64,000 nt of DNA from Prosthecobacter dejongeii (GCF_014203045.1 NZ_JACHIF010000007.1:186001-250000); one strand, 5' to 3'; positions 44,443 through 53,540 are shown, numbered from the stretch's first letter. The notes: generated by a model from the sequence alone, not told the origin. Made by a program: numbers and translations.

Positions 44443-46092
44443 TCAATACACGTCGCGTTGGTACCGTTTGTTTTTCTTCATATCGGCAACATAAGCACTG
44501 GCTTCTTCCGCCGAGCGACCGCCTGCGGTCTGGATGATTTCATGCAGTGCTGCATCCACATCCTTAGCCATGCGTTTAGCATCTCCACAGACATAAAAAT
44601 GAGCGCCTTCCTCCAGCCACTGCCACATCTCGGCAGCCGCAGTCAACATGCGGGTCTGCACGTAGATCTTTTCTTCCTGATCCCGTGAAAAGGCTGTGTC
44701 CAGGCGGGTGAGGAGGCCCTTTTGCACCCACTCGATGATTTGGTCATGATAAAGGAAATCGGTGGTGCGCCTCTGGTCGCCAAAGAATAGCCAGTTTTTA
44801 CCTGTGGCTCCCGTGGCTTCACGCTCTTCTAGAAAAGCGCGGAATGGGGCAATGCCTGTTCCCGGTCCCACCATGATGACGGGCTTGCTCAGATCCGCCG
44901 GGAGGCGGAAGTGTTTGGCTACATGGAAGAAGATTCCCGTCGTTTCGCTCAAAGCTAGACGATCTGCTAGGAAGGTGCTGGCTACGCCTTTATGCTGCAC
45001 GCCGTGGACGTCGTAACGAACAGCTCCTACACAGAGATGCACTTCTTCAGGGTGGGCCTTGATACTGGAGGCAATCGAATAAAGGCGTGGCTGAAGTTTG
45101 CGCAGGCTGGTGACAAAATCTGCTGTATTCAATAACTGGTTAGGAGTAATCCCGTGCAGATGACGCACTTCATAGTTTGAAATAAGGGCGTCACGAAGGA
45201 ATGCCGTGCCACCATCTGGCAAAGCTGCCTCTGCCTGTGGGTCCAGACTGTGGGCGGAAATGATGGCATCTACAACCTCAGGGCAGTTTTTGACATACAC
45301 GCCCAGAGCGTCTCCCACTTCATAGTTAAGACCAGAACCTGCGAGTGAGAAGGCGATGTGTCGGGTGTCTTTAGAACTGCCACTCGCGTTCAAGGCAATG
45401 TTTGCGATCAGTGGCGCTGGAAAGGGGTTCTTTTTGCTGTAACCTTTTTCTTCGATCTCCTTTGCGGGGGGAACTGCTGCGACGACGGTCACAGATATTT
45501 CTTTGCCTGTTTCCAAGGCACTTAAAGCGGTGCTGCTCCACGTTTTAGCCAATTCATCGAACTCGACGTCACAGTCCACACGCTCAGTCACGCGTGTCGC
45601 ACCGAGTTCTGCTAACCGAGCATCGATTTTTTTGCCTGCTAGGCAAAAAGTCTCCCCGTAATTTTTATCCCCTAGAGCGAGGACGCTGTACTTCACGCCA
45701 TCCAGTTTAGGACTGCTGCCATTTTGATTGATGTTGTCCCAGAAAGAGATGGCATTGTCTGGCATGTCTCCCTCACCCCAAGTGCTGGTGATGAGTAGAA
45801 CATTTTGTTCGCGAATCAGGTCGGACGGTTGCAGCGAGTCGAGGCCAGCCGCACGTGCGGTAAAACCCCGGCTCGCTGCTTCCCTGGCCAGCCGCTTGGC
45901 CAAACTTTCCGCGTTGCCGCTCTGGCTTCCAAAAGCGATAAGCAAAGACCTTTTCGCTATCTCGGCAGTGGGGGGAAGGGGAACGCTTTGGTTCTCTCCG
46001 CGACTGATTAGGCCTGCCAGAAAGCCGTTGAGCCAAGCTCTTTGCTCGGCAGTGAAAGGTGCGGATTCAGGTATGAGTGGAACGCGGGACAT
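44443..46092 (-). CDS. NADPH-dependent diflavin reductase (CysJ-like), donor to NirA
   Basis: The product has 549 residues. A short helical head (FTAEQRAWLNGFLAGL, from residue 12) precedes a flavodoxin-like FMN domain (about 48-195: FGSQSGNAESLAKRL, STWGEGDMPDNA, ALGDKNY). An FAD domain follows (RLYSIASSIK) and then an NADPH domain (VGPGTGIAPFRAFLEE, FYVCGDAKRMAKDV, ending in Tyr). The layout is that of sulfite reductase alpha subunit. It lies 49 bases before nirA on the same strand, so it probably passes NADPH electrons to the siroheme enzyme. Confidence 0.88.
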   Translation of the reverse strand: MSRVPLIPESAPFTAEQRAWLNGFLAGLISRGENQSVPLPPTAEIAKRSLLIAFGSQSGNAESLAKRLAREAASRGFTARAAGLDSLQPSDLIREQNVLLITSTWGEGDMPDNAISFWDNINQNGSSPKLDGVKYSVLALGDKNYGETFCLAGKKIDARLAELGATRVTERVDCDVEFDELAKTWSSTALSALETGKEISVTVVAAVPPAKEIEEKGYSKKNPFPAPLIANIALNASGSSKDTRHIAFSLAGSGLNYEVGDALGVYVKNCPEVVDAIISAHSLDPQAEAALPDGGTAFLRDALISNYEVRHLHGITPNQLLNTADFVTSLRKLQPRLYSIASSIKAHPEEVHLCVGAVRYDVHGVQHKGVASTFLADRLALSETTGIFFHVAKHFRLPADLSKPVIMVGPGTGIAPFRAFLEEREATGATGKNWLFFGDQRRTTDFLYHDQIIEWVQKGLLTRLDTAFSRDQEEKIYVQTRMLTAAAEMWQWLEEGAHFYVCGDAKRMAKDVDAALHEIIQTAGGRSAEEASAYVADMKKNKRYQRDVY

Positions 46093-46113
46093 AACGGTTT
46101 TTCAAGTCAAAAT

Positions 46114-46623
46114 TCAGGTGAGGGCCATCATCCTAAAAAGGAGAAGCAGAGAGATAACCAAAAGGATGAAAAATTCGGTGCGATACAAAATGAGCGGGTT
46201 TCGCTCGATGAGTGGTGTGAAGTTTTCGAAGAAGGGCTGCACCCGTTCTGGATTGGCTAAATCATGGGCCAGTTCGGAATAATGCTGGTAGCGACGTTCC
46301 GGCTTCAGTGCGATGGCTTGGCGTACGACGGTCTCCGACCACGGTGAGACATTTGGATTCGGTTTGGTTAGGCTTTTGGTCGCGCTGAACGTGGGAGTCT
46401 GAAAACGTTCGATGCTGCCATAAGGCAGTTTGCCCGTCAGTGACTGGTAGAGAACCACCCCAATGGCGAAAATTTCCGTGCGCTCTTTGTTGGGGATCCC
46501 ACGAAATCTCTCAGGTGCCAAATACCTGGCGGTTCCAGCGGGGAAAGTTTGCACTAAACCGCCTAAATACTTGCGGTAGAAACTGTGACAGTGTCCAGAG
46601 CTTTTAAGGTCGGATAATTTCAT
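46114..46623 (-). CDS. Truncated Ser/Thr kinase C-lobe with membrane anchor (remnant of kinase/phosphatase)
   Basis: The product has 169 residues from the ATG at 46623; a TTG ten codons upstream is also possible. It corresponds only to the C-terminal lobe of a Hanks-type kinase: GTARYLAPERFRG (the APE motif region), EIFAIGVVLYQSLTGKLPYG and ERRYQHYSELAHDL, then IERNPLILYR and one helix near the end. This tail matches the bifunctional PP2C-phosphatase/kinase proteins often found in nitrate assimilation clusters. The phosphatase domain, the P-loop, the HRD motif and a recognisable DFG are absent, so it cannot be an active kinase alone. No further kinase sequence was seen upstream. It may be a decayed gene or a retained regulatory fragment. 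Confidence 0.6.
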   Translation of the reverse strand: MKLSDLKSSGHCHSFYRKYLGGLVQTFPAGTARYLAPERFRGIPNKERTEIFAIGVVLYQSLTGKLPYGSIERFQTPTFSATKSLTKPNPNVSPWSETVVRQAIALKPERRYQHYSELAHDLANPERVQPFFENFTPLIERNPLILYRTEFFILLVISLLLLFRMMALT

Positions 46624-46655
46624 TCTGGGCTGGTTGGTTGATGCCCCTTTCAAAT

Positions 46656-46671
46656 AGCCACCTGCGTGCCA
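46656..46671 (-). promoter_or_regulatory. Candidate sigma-54 (-24/-12) promoter of the nitrate reduction genes
   Basis: On the minus strand the sequence reads TGGCACG-CAGG-TGGCT. It differs from the consensus TGGCACG-N4-TTGCW at one base and keeps the invariant GG and GC at correct spacing. The predicted transcription start is near 46645, about 22 bases before the kinase-fragment ATG. Nitrogen genes are classical sigma-54 targets. A 23-bp palindrome lies about 83 bases upstream of that start, a usual enhancer distance. Confidence 0.5.
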
Positions 46672-46716
46672 ATTGTGCGGGTGGCTTTCAGTTGCAATGT
46701 GAATCTTTTATTGGAT

Positions 46717-46739
46717 ATTCATGAACATAATTCATGAAT
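46717..46739. promoter_or_regulatory. 23-bp palindrome upstream of the nitrate reduction genes
   Basis: ATTCATGAA-CATAA-TTCATGAAT has perfect 9-bp arms around a 5-base spacer. The core ATGAA-N5-TTCAT recurs at 53606-53620 over the LysR start codon, so both may bind the same nitrogen regulator (the LysR protein or an enhancer-binding protein). Confidence 0.55.
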
Positions 46740-46889
46740 GGAGGGGCGTGGTAAGACTGCTTGAAACACTTTTTGCCGGTTTTTCCGGTGTATTGTCGGC
46801 CTAGCTTGGCCACGCTCCTCCACCTATCAGGCTGCCCAGTTCAATGCCTCTCGTGTAGCATCGCTGCAGCTTTCCAGTATTATTGATCG

Positions 46890-48275
46890 TTAGAAGTCAA
46901 TCTGCACCTGCACGTATCCAAAATGGGCATTATCATCCGCTCCAGTGTCTGAGAGATAGTCTCCAGCGATGAATAGACTGTAGCCTGCCTGTAGTGCTAC
47001 GTGAGGATTGAATTTGTAAACAGCAGTCAGGTCCACTTCTTGTCCACGAAAGCTACTGGCAGTACGAGCGGCTGCATTCACTGGACGGACGCCGGTGACA
47101 CCATTGACACGGCGCCAAGCGTCATCATTGCTAGCATTCCAATAGATGTGGTAGTCCAGCATAAGCTTTAACTTTGGCGTGGGCATGACACTGAAGTTGA
47201 TCTGGGGATTGTGCATGTTGGTCCAGCCGGTGGTGTCCATGTAGCCATAGAACAAATGGTTTGTCGGATACAGGTTTTGGAAGGTTTCGATGTCACCGTC
47301 AGCAGGGTTTTGGTCGCCTGTGGCATAGTTGTATTGCAGGCCTAGACGTGGTTTCCATGGATGGCCCAGCCAGTTATAACCCGCTCCCCAGTGGCCTGCA
47401 AAGGCGGTCAGATCACGTCCGTTGACTTCACCCGTTTGGAAAGCCATTTCGGTCTCATAGTCCCAGCCACGTAGCTTCTTTGCATCGCCCTTCCACAGAG
47501 TGCCGAAGGTGAGGAAGTTGGTGTCGCCGAGTTTGGGCCCGAAGTTGGCATTGCCGTCATCCATTTTGTGGAAGACATAAAAATCCGTCGTGGTATTCAC
47601 CGGCACGAATTGCGTGCTGAAATAAACACCGCTGAAGATTTCATTCAGATTGTCATCATCATCCAGGAAGGTGGACTTGTTCCACTCATGATCTTTGAAG
47701 ACCACGGGACTCGAACTGAAAAGATCCAAGGACCATTTGGGGGCGGCGTACCGCAGTTTCAGCGCATCAAAGGTACGTGCTTGGTTCAGCCATTCCAAGG
47801 GGCCCACAAGTCTCTGATCTCCATAACTCAGGAATTGACGACCGATGGTGGCGCTCGGTCCTTTTTTGATGTCGCCCAATTGCACATAGGCCTTGAGGAG
47901 ATCAAAGGTATCATCGCCTTCAGCCGCAAAAGTTCCGATCTCATTCGGTCGGCTGCCACCGATCTCTCTCACATCTTGCCCTTGGGCATAGATTTTAAAC
48001 CAAGGAGTAAAACTGTATCCGAGGCCTAACCGAAAGCGCTGAAGTAGCCATGAGGCATCTTGAGGGCCGTTAACGGCACTATTAAAGTCAAAGTTGTTTT
48101 CGCGAACTTCGACGCGCATTTTCTCTTGGATATCCACGGTAAGTTTACCGTCCAAGAGTGTGATGGGGGCATACCCTGGAGGGAGGGGCGGTGCGGGTGG
48201 CACAGAGGATATGGGGGCGGGTGAACCTGCTTGGGCCAAAGAAGCCGTTGCCAGGAGTATTGCTAGCCTTTTCAT
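46890..48275 (-). CDS. Outer-membrane channel, alginate-export family, in nitrate cluster
   Basis: The product has 461 residues. A Sec signal (MKRLAILLATASLAQAGS) and a Pro-rich linker precede a beta-barrel. Many alternating amphipathic strands are present, with WLLQRFRLGLGYSFTPWFK, SATIGRQFLSYGDQRLVG and a C-terminal Phe (YVQVQIDF), the outer-membrane insertion signal. This matches the alginate_exp barrel family. It lies between the ABC transporter genes and the reductase genes on the same strand, so it probably lets nitrate across the outer membrane; alginate itself is unlikely to be the substrate. Confidence 0.8.
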   Translation of the reverse strand: MKRLAILLATASLAQAGSPAPISSVPPAPPLPPGYAPITLLDGKLTVDIQEKMRVEVRENNFDFNSAVNGPQDASWLLQRFRLGLGYSFTPWFKIYAQGQDVREIGGSRPNEIGTFAAEGDDTFDLLKAYVQLGDIKKGPSATIGRQFLSYGDQRLVGPLEWLNQARTFDALKLRYAAPKWSLDLFSSSPVVFKDHEWNKSTFLDDDDNLNEIFSGVYFSTQFVPVNTTTDFYVFHKMDDGNANFGPKLGDTNFLTFGTLWKGDAKKLRGWDYETEMAFQTGEVNGRDLTAFAGHWGAGYNWLGHPWKPRLGLQYNYATGDQNPADGDIETFQNLYPTNHLFYGYMDTTGWTNMHNPQINFSVMPTPKLKLMLDYHIYWNASNDDAWRRVNGVTGVRPVNAAARTASSFRGQEVDLTAVYKFNPHVALQAGYSLFIAGDYLSDTGADDNAHFGYVQVQIDF

Positions 48276-48320
48276 CGGTAGTGAGGGTGGGTGTTGATGC
48301 GTTATTGTTGTTTTTCTCGG

Positions 48321-49202
48321 CTAAGCGGCGGCTGTCGGGAAAGGAATGACGTGAGCTGCCATTTCGGCAGCCATGTCTGGGGAAGGTTTAAACTCAGGTT
48401 CGCGGCTGGGACGAATGTGAGAACGGTCGTTGAGGAAGGTGATTAGGCGCTCACGCAGTTCGTAATAGCGTGGGTCTTCCATGATTTCTTTGCGGTTACG
48501 CGGGCGTTCAAAAGGGATGCTCAAAATGTCTTCCACTTCTGCTTCGGGACCATCTGTCATCATGACCACACGGTCAGAGAGGAAGATGGCCTCATCCACA
48601 TCGTGAGTGACCATCAACGTGGTGATGCGGTTGCGACGCCATAGCTCTAACAGCACTTCTTGTAATTCGTAACGAGTCAGAGAATCGAGCATGCCAAACG
48701 GCTCATCTAGAAGCAGCATCTTTGGCTGCAAAGCAAAGGCCCGAGCTATACCAACGCGCTGTCTCATGCCTTGGGAGAGTTCTGATGGATATTTATGCAT
48801 CGCATCGGATAGGCCGACAATACTGAGGTAATACTCAGCCATTTGGCGGCGTTCCATCATGCTAGCCGTGAAATACACTTGGTTAACGCCGAGCATGACA
48901 TTCTCAAATGCGGTCATCCAAGGTAGCAGGCACGGAGACTGGAAGACGATGCCTCGATCTGGCCCCGGCCCCACGGCTTCTTTTCCAGCGAGAATCATAT
49001 TGCCCTGACTGACTTCACTCAAACCTGCGACCATCATAAGCACGGTGCTTTTTCCACAACCGCTGTGACCGATCAGAGTTGCAAACTCACCCTCCTTCAG
49101 TTTCAGATTGAAGTTTTTGACGATCGTTGCCGGACCTTTGGGCGTGTCATAGATCTTCCACAAGCGATCCAGTTCGAGCATTTTGGGATTCAGTACACTC
49201 AT
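48321..49202 (-). CDS. nrtD: Nitrate ABC transporter ATPase (NrtD-like)
   Basis: The product has 293 residues with Walker [10 protein letters not shown] (45-53), signature [14 protein letters not shown], Walker [12 protein letters not shown] and the switch His in VTHDVDE. It has the NrtD/SsuB-type organisation. The start overlaps the stop of the preceding ATPase gene by four bases, so the two ATPases are made together and probably form a heterodimer on the NrtB permease. A C-terminal stretch of about 35 residues after the nucleotide domain is unassigned. Confidence 0.85.
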   Translation of the reverse strand: MSVLNPKMLELDRLWKIYDTPKGPATIVKNFNLKLKEGEFATLIGHSGCGKSTVLMMVAGLSEVSQGNMILAGKEAVGPGPDRGIVFQSPCLLPWMTAFENVMLGVNQVYFTASMMERRQMAEYYLSIVGLSDAMHKYPSELSQGMRQRVGIARAFALQPKMLLLDEPFGMLDSLTRYELQEVLLELWRRNRITTLMVTHDVDEAIFLSDRVVMMTDGPEAEVEDILSIPFERPRNRKEIMEDPRYYELRERLITFLNDRSHIRPSREPEFKPSPDMAAEMAAHVIPFPTAAA

Positions 49203-50119
49203 GCGGTTACCTCCACTTCTTCATTTTTCAGTTCGTTGCGGCGTTTAGGGCCCCGGCGGTTCAGGAACTCAAAGCTATTCACCAAATTCAGATCCTCTGG
49301 AAGGATGTCTGGCAGGGCCAGTTTGAGGCTGGATTTCGTTTTATTTTTACTTTTGGCATCCAGCAGAATGCTGATCAGGTGTGCTCGGAGTTTTTTGAAT
49401 TTAGGGTCGTGATTGATGGCCTTGCGATCTCGAGGGCGTTCGATGTCCACCTGAATTGATTCTCCCAAAGTTGCTGGAGAAGTTGGTAACAAGGGGATAA
49501 CTCGATCCGCTACTAAAATGGCTTCATCAGGGTCATTGGTGATCCAAACGACGGTGGTTTTATTGTTCAGCCAAATCTCAGCAATCTCGTCCTGGAGAGT
49601 GGCTCGCGTTAGGGCATCCAGGGCACTTAACGGCTCATCCATCAAGAGGACTTTGGGGTTCATCGCTAGTGTGCGCGCCAAGGAGACGCGCTGCCTCATA
49701 CCACCGGAAAGTTCTCTGGGCAGTTTGTGAGCTGCATGGCTCAATTTCACCATGCCGATGTGTTTTTTTACGTGGGCAGCCCGCTGTTCTTTGGTCCAGT
49801 CTTTGAACACTTCATCTACGGCTAGAGAGATATTTTCCTCCACAGTCAACCAAGGCAGTAAAGAGTAGTTCTGGAACACGAGTCCACGATCTGGGCCTGG
49901 CTCTGTGATGGGTTTGCCCTCGATCATAGCTACACCAACATCTGGTTTCACTAAACCAGAGATCAGGTTGATCAGTGTGCTTTTCCCTGAGCCAGAATAA
50001 CCAACGATGACAACGAATTCACCTTCTTCGACAGAAAGATTGATATCGCTCAATACTTCGGTTCGCTGGCCTGGTAGGCCGAAACCCTTGGATGCATTTT
50101 TAATTTCGATGAGTGGCAT
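49199..50119 (-). CDS. nrtC: Nitrate ABC transporter ATPase (NrtC-like, lacking the sensor domain)
   Basis: The product has 306 residues with Walker [10 protein letters not shown] (40-48), signature [14 protein letters not shown] and Walker [12 protein letters not shown]. After Walker B the usual switch His is replaced: the sequence reads WITNDPDEA where VTHDxDEA is normal, so hydrolysis may depend on the NrtD partner. Cyanobacterial NrtC carries a C-terminal NrtA-like domain; this protein does not, ending in a basic tail instead. The assignment to NrtC is from order and pairing. Confidence 0.8.
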   Translation of the reverse strand: MPLIEIKNASKGFGLPGQRTEVLSDINLSVEEGEFVVIVGYSGSGKSTLINLISGLVKPDVGVAMIEGKPITEPGPDRGLVFQNYSLLPWLTVEENISLAVDEVFKDWTKEQRAAHVKKHIGMVKLSHAAHKLPRELSGGMRQRVSLARTLAMNPKVLLMDEPLSALDALTRATLQDEIAEIWLNNKTTVVWITNDPDEAILVADRVIPLLPTSPATLGESIQVDIERPRDRKAINHDPKFKKLRAHLISILLDAKSKNKTKSSLKLALPDILPEDLNLVNSFEFLNRRGPKRRNELKNEEVEVTA

Positions 50120-50139
50120 ATCGAGTGAAATTTCTTCCG

Positions 50140-51024
50140 TTAAGCAGTTTTGAAGCGGTTTTCGATCACACTCATCAGACGGTCTAAAACGTAACCGATG
50201 ATGCCAATGGTGAGGATGCAGAGAATGATGTGGGCGAAGCTATTGGCGTTGTATTGCTGCCACAAAAATCCGCCTACTCCTGGCCTACCAGTAAGCATCT
50301 CCACAGCTACGATGACGAGCCAAGCAATGCCTAAACTGAGCCGAAAGCCCGTGAACATGTAGGGCAGAGTGGCTGGCACGAGGACTTTCCACAGCGTTTT
50401 GCTTTTCGACAACTTCAGCACTTTAGCCACATTCAAATAATCCTGAGGTACAGCACGCACGCCAACAGCGGTATTCATCACCGTGGGCCACATGGCACAG
50501 ATGGCGATGGTGAAGAGAGCCGCTGCATCTGAGGCTCCAAAGGTGGTGCGGCCACCTTCGTCCATGATCTTCACGCCGCTGAAAAGAATCATTCCCAAAG
50601 GAAGCCAAGCCAAAGGTGAAACGGGTCTTAAGACTTGAATGATCGGGTCAAACGCGATGGTGAACTTCTTTGATAGTCCCAAGAAAAAGCCAATGGGGGT
50701 GCCTATGACGAGGGCAAGAAAGTATCCTTGGGCCACAAGCTTTAGGGACAACCAGGTAAAACGTAAAATGCCCTGATCCAACTCTCCTCGCTTGGCGAAA
50801 GGTTCCATCACATACTTGCGGCTGGCCGTCCATGTTTCCCCGGGTGTGGGTAGATCTTTGGAAATGCCGTAGCGTTTGGTTTCTTTGACCGTGTCCCCCC
50901 AGTCATCTTTCTTTAGAGTGGTCACAGATTTCCCGGCGATGCCATACCAGATGAAGCAGCAGACAAGGATAGCGCCTAATGGCAGGAGGAATGAGTCGAG
51001 TTTGTAACGTTGGAGCAGGTTCAT
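50140..51024 (-). CDS. nrtB: Nitrate ABC transporter permease
   Basis: The product has 294 residues from the ATG at 51024 (MNLLQRYKLDSFLLPLG); an upstream in-frame start adds 13 residues of no family match. It has an N-terminal helix, a periplasmic segment and the five-to-six helix BPD_transp core. The ATPase-binding loop (EAA-like) reads NVAKVLKLSKSKTLWKVLVPAT. This is the NrtB/SsuC type. It lies between nrtA and the paired ATPase genes. Confidence 0.88.
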   Translation of the reverse strand: MNLLQRYKLDSFLLPLGAILVCCFIWYGIAGKSVTTLKKDDWGDTVKETKRYGISKDLPTPGETWTASRKYVMEPFAKRGELDQGILRFTWLSLKLVAQGYFLALVIGTPIGFFLGLSKKFTIAFDPIIQVLRPVSPLAWLPLGMILFSGVKIMDEGGRTTFGASDAAALFTIAICAMWPTVMNTAVGVRAVPQDYLNVAKVLKLSKSKTLWKVLVPATLPYMFTGFRLSLGIAWLVIVAVEMLTGRPGVGGFLWQQYNANSFAHIILCILTIGIIGYVLDRLMSVIENRFKTA

Positions 51025-51131
51025 AGGAGAAGTAGAATAATGAAAGAGAGGGGCTCCGGACATGGAGCCAGATCCGGCGCAGAGAAAAACCTCTGCCAGT
51101 GAGCCAGATCTGGCTTTGGGGTTAAAGTTTG

Positions 51132-52418
51132 TTAGGCTTTTAGGCTTTTGATATCGAAGCTAGCTGCGTAAGTTTCGAGATCGCTTTTAGGATCAAAGAC
51201 ATTCCCATCGAAGAACGATTCAGGTTTATTGTCGGCACCGCCATGGGCGAAGCCGATCTCCTTCATCGCTTCTTCATAAATGTCACCACGCATGACCTGC
51301 TTCGTAACGGCGGCGTAATCAGGAGCACCTTCTGTGAAGCCCCAGCGGCGGAGCTGCGTGAGCCACCATTCACAAAACTTCGCTTGTGGATAGTTGCAGT
51401 TGCGGTCACTGAAGATCATGTAATTGGGGTCCCTGAAACGGCGCCCATCTCCCATGTCGTATTTTCCCTGCAGACGGCCCAAAATGGTTTCTGGAGGGCA
51501 GTTGATGTAGGTGGGGGCACTGACGATGTTTGCCTGTTCTTCGCGGTTTTCCATTTTGTCCAGCCACACACTGGCTTCATGCAAAGCTTTCAGGACGGCT
51601 TTGACCGTCTTGGGATTTTTCTCGGCAAATTCTTCGGTGAAAGCACAGACCTTTTCTGGATGGTCTTTCCATATGGACTGAGTGGTGATGGAGGTGAATC
51701 CAATGTCATCTGCGATGGAGCGTGCATTCCAGGGCTCTCCCACACAAAAGCCATCCATTTGGCCGACTTTCATGTTGGCCACCATCTGTGGAGGTGGAAT
51801 GGTGATGAGGGAAACATCAGCTCCAGCGCCCCCAGCATCTCCCGGGTGAATCCCCCCGGCTGCCAGGTAGTAACGCATCCACATGGCATGTGTGCCTGGA
51901 GGGAAGGTCATGGCAAATGTCATGGGCTTTCCGGCGGCTTTAGCCTCATCCACAAAAGGCTTCAGCGCTTTCGGATCATCGGCCACTTTACCTTTCAATT
52001 CCTTTTTGAGGGTGATGGCCTGACCGTTGCGGTTGAGAAGCCAAGGAATGATCATAGGCTTTTTAGGGGCACCTCCCAGTCCCATCGTGCTAGCAATCGG
52101 CATGCCGATCAGCATGTGCGTGGCCTGAATGTCGCCATTGCTCAATGAATCGCGAATAGCCGCCCAGCTAGCACCTTTGGTAACGGTGGACTTGATACCG
52201 TATTTTTTAAACAGGCTCTTTTCATGAGCGATAACGATGCTGGAGCAGTCCGTGAGTGCGATGATGCCTAGATTGACATCTGGTCGTTCTGGAGAGTCAT
52301 CGGCATAGGCGCTGCCGACCCACCCCTGAGGGAGGCCCGCTAAAAGAGTGCCTAAGCTGGCTGCGGTGGAACGCTGTAAAAGACTGCGGCGCGAGAATGT
52401 GTGGGCGGGTGGTTTCAT
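51132..52418 (-). CDS. nrtA: Nitrate-binding protein of the ABC transporter
   Basis: The product has 428 residues. The twin-arginine signal SRRSLLQRSTAASLG is followed by the NrtA/CmpA ligand-binding fold (VNLGIIALTDCSSIVIAHEKSLFKKYGI). It contains GFCVGEPWNARSIADDIGF and the C-terminal NYPQAKFCEWWLTQLRRWGF region typical of nitrate-binding members. A Tat rather than Sec or lipoprotein signal suggests it is folded before export. Its ATG overlaps the stop of the NasS-like gene by four bases, so the sensor-like and transport versions are translationally coupled. Confidence 0.9.
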   Translation of the reverse strand: MKPPAHTFSRRSLLQRSTAASLGTLLAGLPQGWVGSAYADDSPERPDVNLGIIALTDCSSIVIAHEKSLFKKYGIKSTVTKGASWAAIRDSLSNGDIQATHMLIGMPIASTMGLGGAPKKPMIIPWLLNRNGQAITLKKELKGKVADDPKALKPFVDEAKAAGKPMTFAMTFPPGTHAMWMRYYLAAGGIHPGDAGGAGADVSLITIPPPQMVANMKVGQMDGFCVGEPWNARSIADDIGFTSITTQSIWKDHPEKVCAFTEEFAEKNPKTVKAVLKALHEASVWLDKMENREEQANIVSAPTYINCPPETILGRLQGKYDMGDGRRFRDPNYMIFSDRNCNYPQAKFCEWWLTQLRRWGFTEGAPDYAAVTKQVMRGDIYEEAMKEIGFAHGGADNKPESFFDGNVFDPKSDLETYAASFDIKSLKA

Positions 52419-53524
52419 GCGAGGGCGGATTTGGAACGTTTATTGGTTTTGCTGGTTTTCTTGGCGGCGGCTTGCGGTGCAGGGAAAGGGAGGGCATCAG
52501 AGTTCCAGCATTCACGCAGGGCCTCACTGGCTTCGTTGCGTTGACTGGGAAGGATGAGTCCGTGGGCAATGAATTCATCCACGAGCCAGCGACCTCGCTC
52601 GCTGGTAGTTTCATTGGCCTCGTAACGATGGAAGATGTGAAATTTGGAGGCCTCGATATTTTTGCCTACGCCTAGATCAAATGGACCTATGAGTGAGCGC
52701 TGAAGGATGTCTTCGCCGTTGGTGAAATAACCGCTATCAGCGAGGATTCGGACCACCTCTGGGCGATTTTCAGACACATCGCAAAAAGCGCAAGATTCAC
52801 GCAAAGCCTCTCGAATGGCATGTGCTTGATCGCCATGTTGCTCAATAAAAACCTCATTCATTAGCAACACTTTTTCTGGATGCTTGGGGGAGAGATCTTC
52901 ACTGGTCGCCGCGATCCAGCCCACACCTTTATCTACAGCCACTGAGTTCCAGGGCTCTCCCACACAGTATCCATCAATGAGGCCTGCCGCTAAGTTGGCA
53001 GCCATTTGTGTCGGGGGAAGAGCTACGATACGAACTTCCGTATTCGGATCAATGCCGCCAGAGATCAGCCACCGGCGCAGTAAAAAATGGTGGGCGGCAT
53101 AGCGGGAGACCATCCCAAAAGTCAAACGACGAGATGTCGTGCTACGGATGAGTTTTTTCAGGGTTACTGCATCACGCACGCCGCGGTTCCAAAGGTCACG
53201 ACTCAGCGTGATGGCATCGCCATTTAGATTGAAGACGAATGGGGCCACCACTCGGCAAGGAGGCGTGCTTAATCCCAGACGCATGGCTAATGCCAGCCCG
53301 GCAATGGCATGTGCAGCATCTATTTGGCCATAAAGCAATTTCTCCCGAATGGTGGCCCATCCGACCTCACAACTTAATTCGACCTTAACTCCATGTTTGC
53401 GAAACAGCTCTTTTTCCTTCGCCACGAGCAAAGGGGCGCAGTCGGCCAGCGGAATAAATCCGATGCGGACCGGCTGGACGACACCCGCAAGAGGGGCAGG
53501 GGATAGGAGAGCTGACTTTGGCAT
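52415..53524 (-). CDS. NasS-like cytoplasmic nitrate-binding protein
   Basis: The product has about 369 residues from the ATG at 53524. The fold is that of NrtA/CmpA (VRIGFIPLADCAPLLVAKE, GYCVGEPWNSVAV), but no convincing signal peptide precedes it. It therefore resembles NasS, the cytoplasmic nitrate sensor. NasS normally works by sequestering the antiterminator NasT; no nasT gene is in this window. The frame stays open to an ATG at 53620 that overlaps the LysR start, giving an extra 32 residues with no family match, so the start is uncertain. A short basic tail ends the protein. Confidence 0.7.
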   Translation of the reverse strand: MPKSALLSPAPLAGVVQPVRIGFIPLADCAPLLVAKEKELFRKHGVKVELSCEVGWATIREKLLYGQIDAAHAIAGLALAMRLGLSTPPCRVVAPFVFNLNGDAITLSRDLWNRGVRDAVTLKKLIRSTTSRRLTFGMVSRYAAHHFLLRRWLISGGIDPNTEVRIVALPPTQMAANLAAGLIDGYCVGEPWNSVAVDKGVGWIAATSEDLSPKHPEKVLLMNEVFIEQHGDQAHAIREALRESCAFCDVSENRPEVVRILADSGYFTNGEDILQRSLIGPFDLGVGKNIEASKFHIFHRYEANETTSERGRWLVDEFIAHGLILPSQRNEASEALRECWNSDALPFPAPQAAAKKTSKTNKRSKSALA

Positions 53525-53540
53525 AACAATAGACAGCATC

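Noticed and set aside
46656-46686. RNA hairpin (AGCCACC with GGTGGCT) as a nitrate-responsive attenuator
   Set aside because: The repeat overlaps the -24/-12 element and would lie upstream of the predicted transcription start. It also has no T-run or ANTAR-target hexaloop pattern.
51243-52148. A 301-codon open frame opposite nrtA, and similar long antisense frames at 10777-11634, 36892-37626 and 38776-39564
   Set aside because: All lie opposite well-identified genes, and their translations show no recognisable domains. They follow from codon bias of the real strand.
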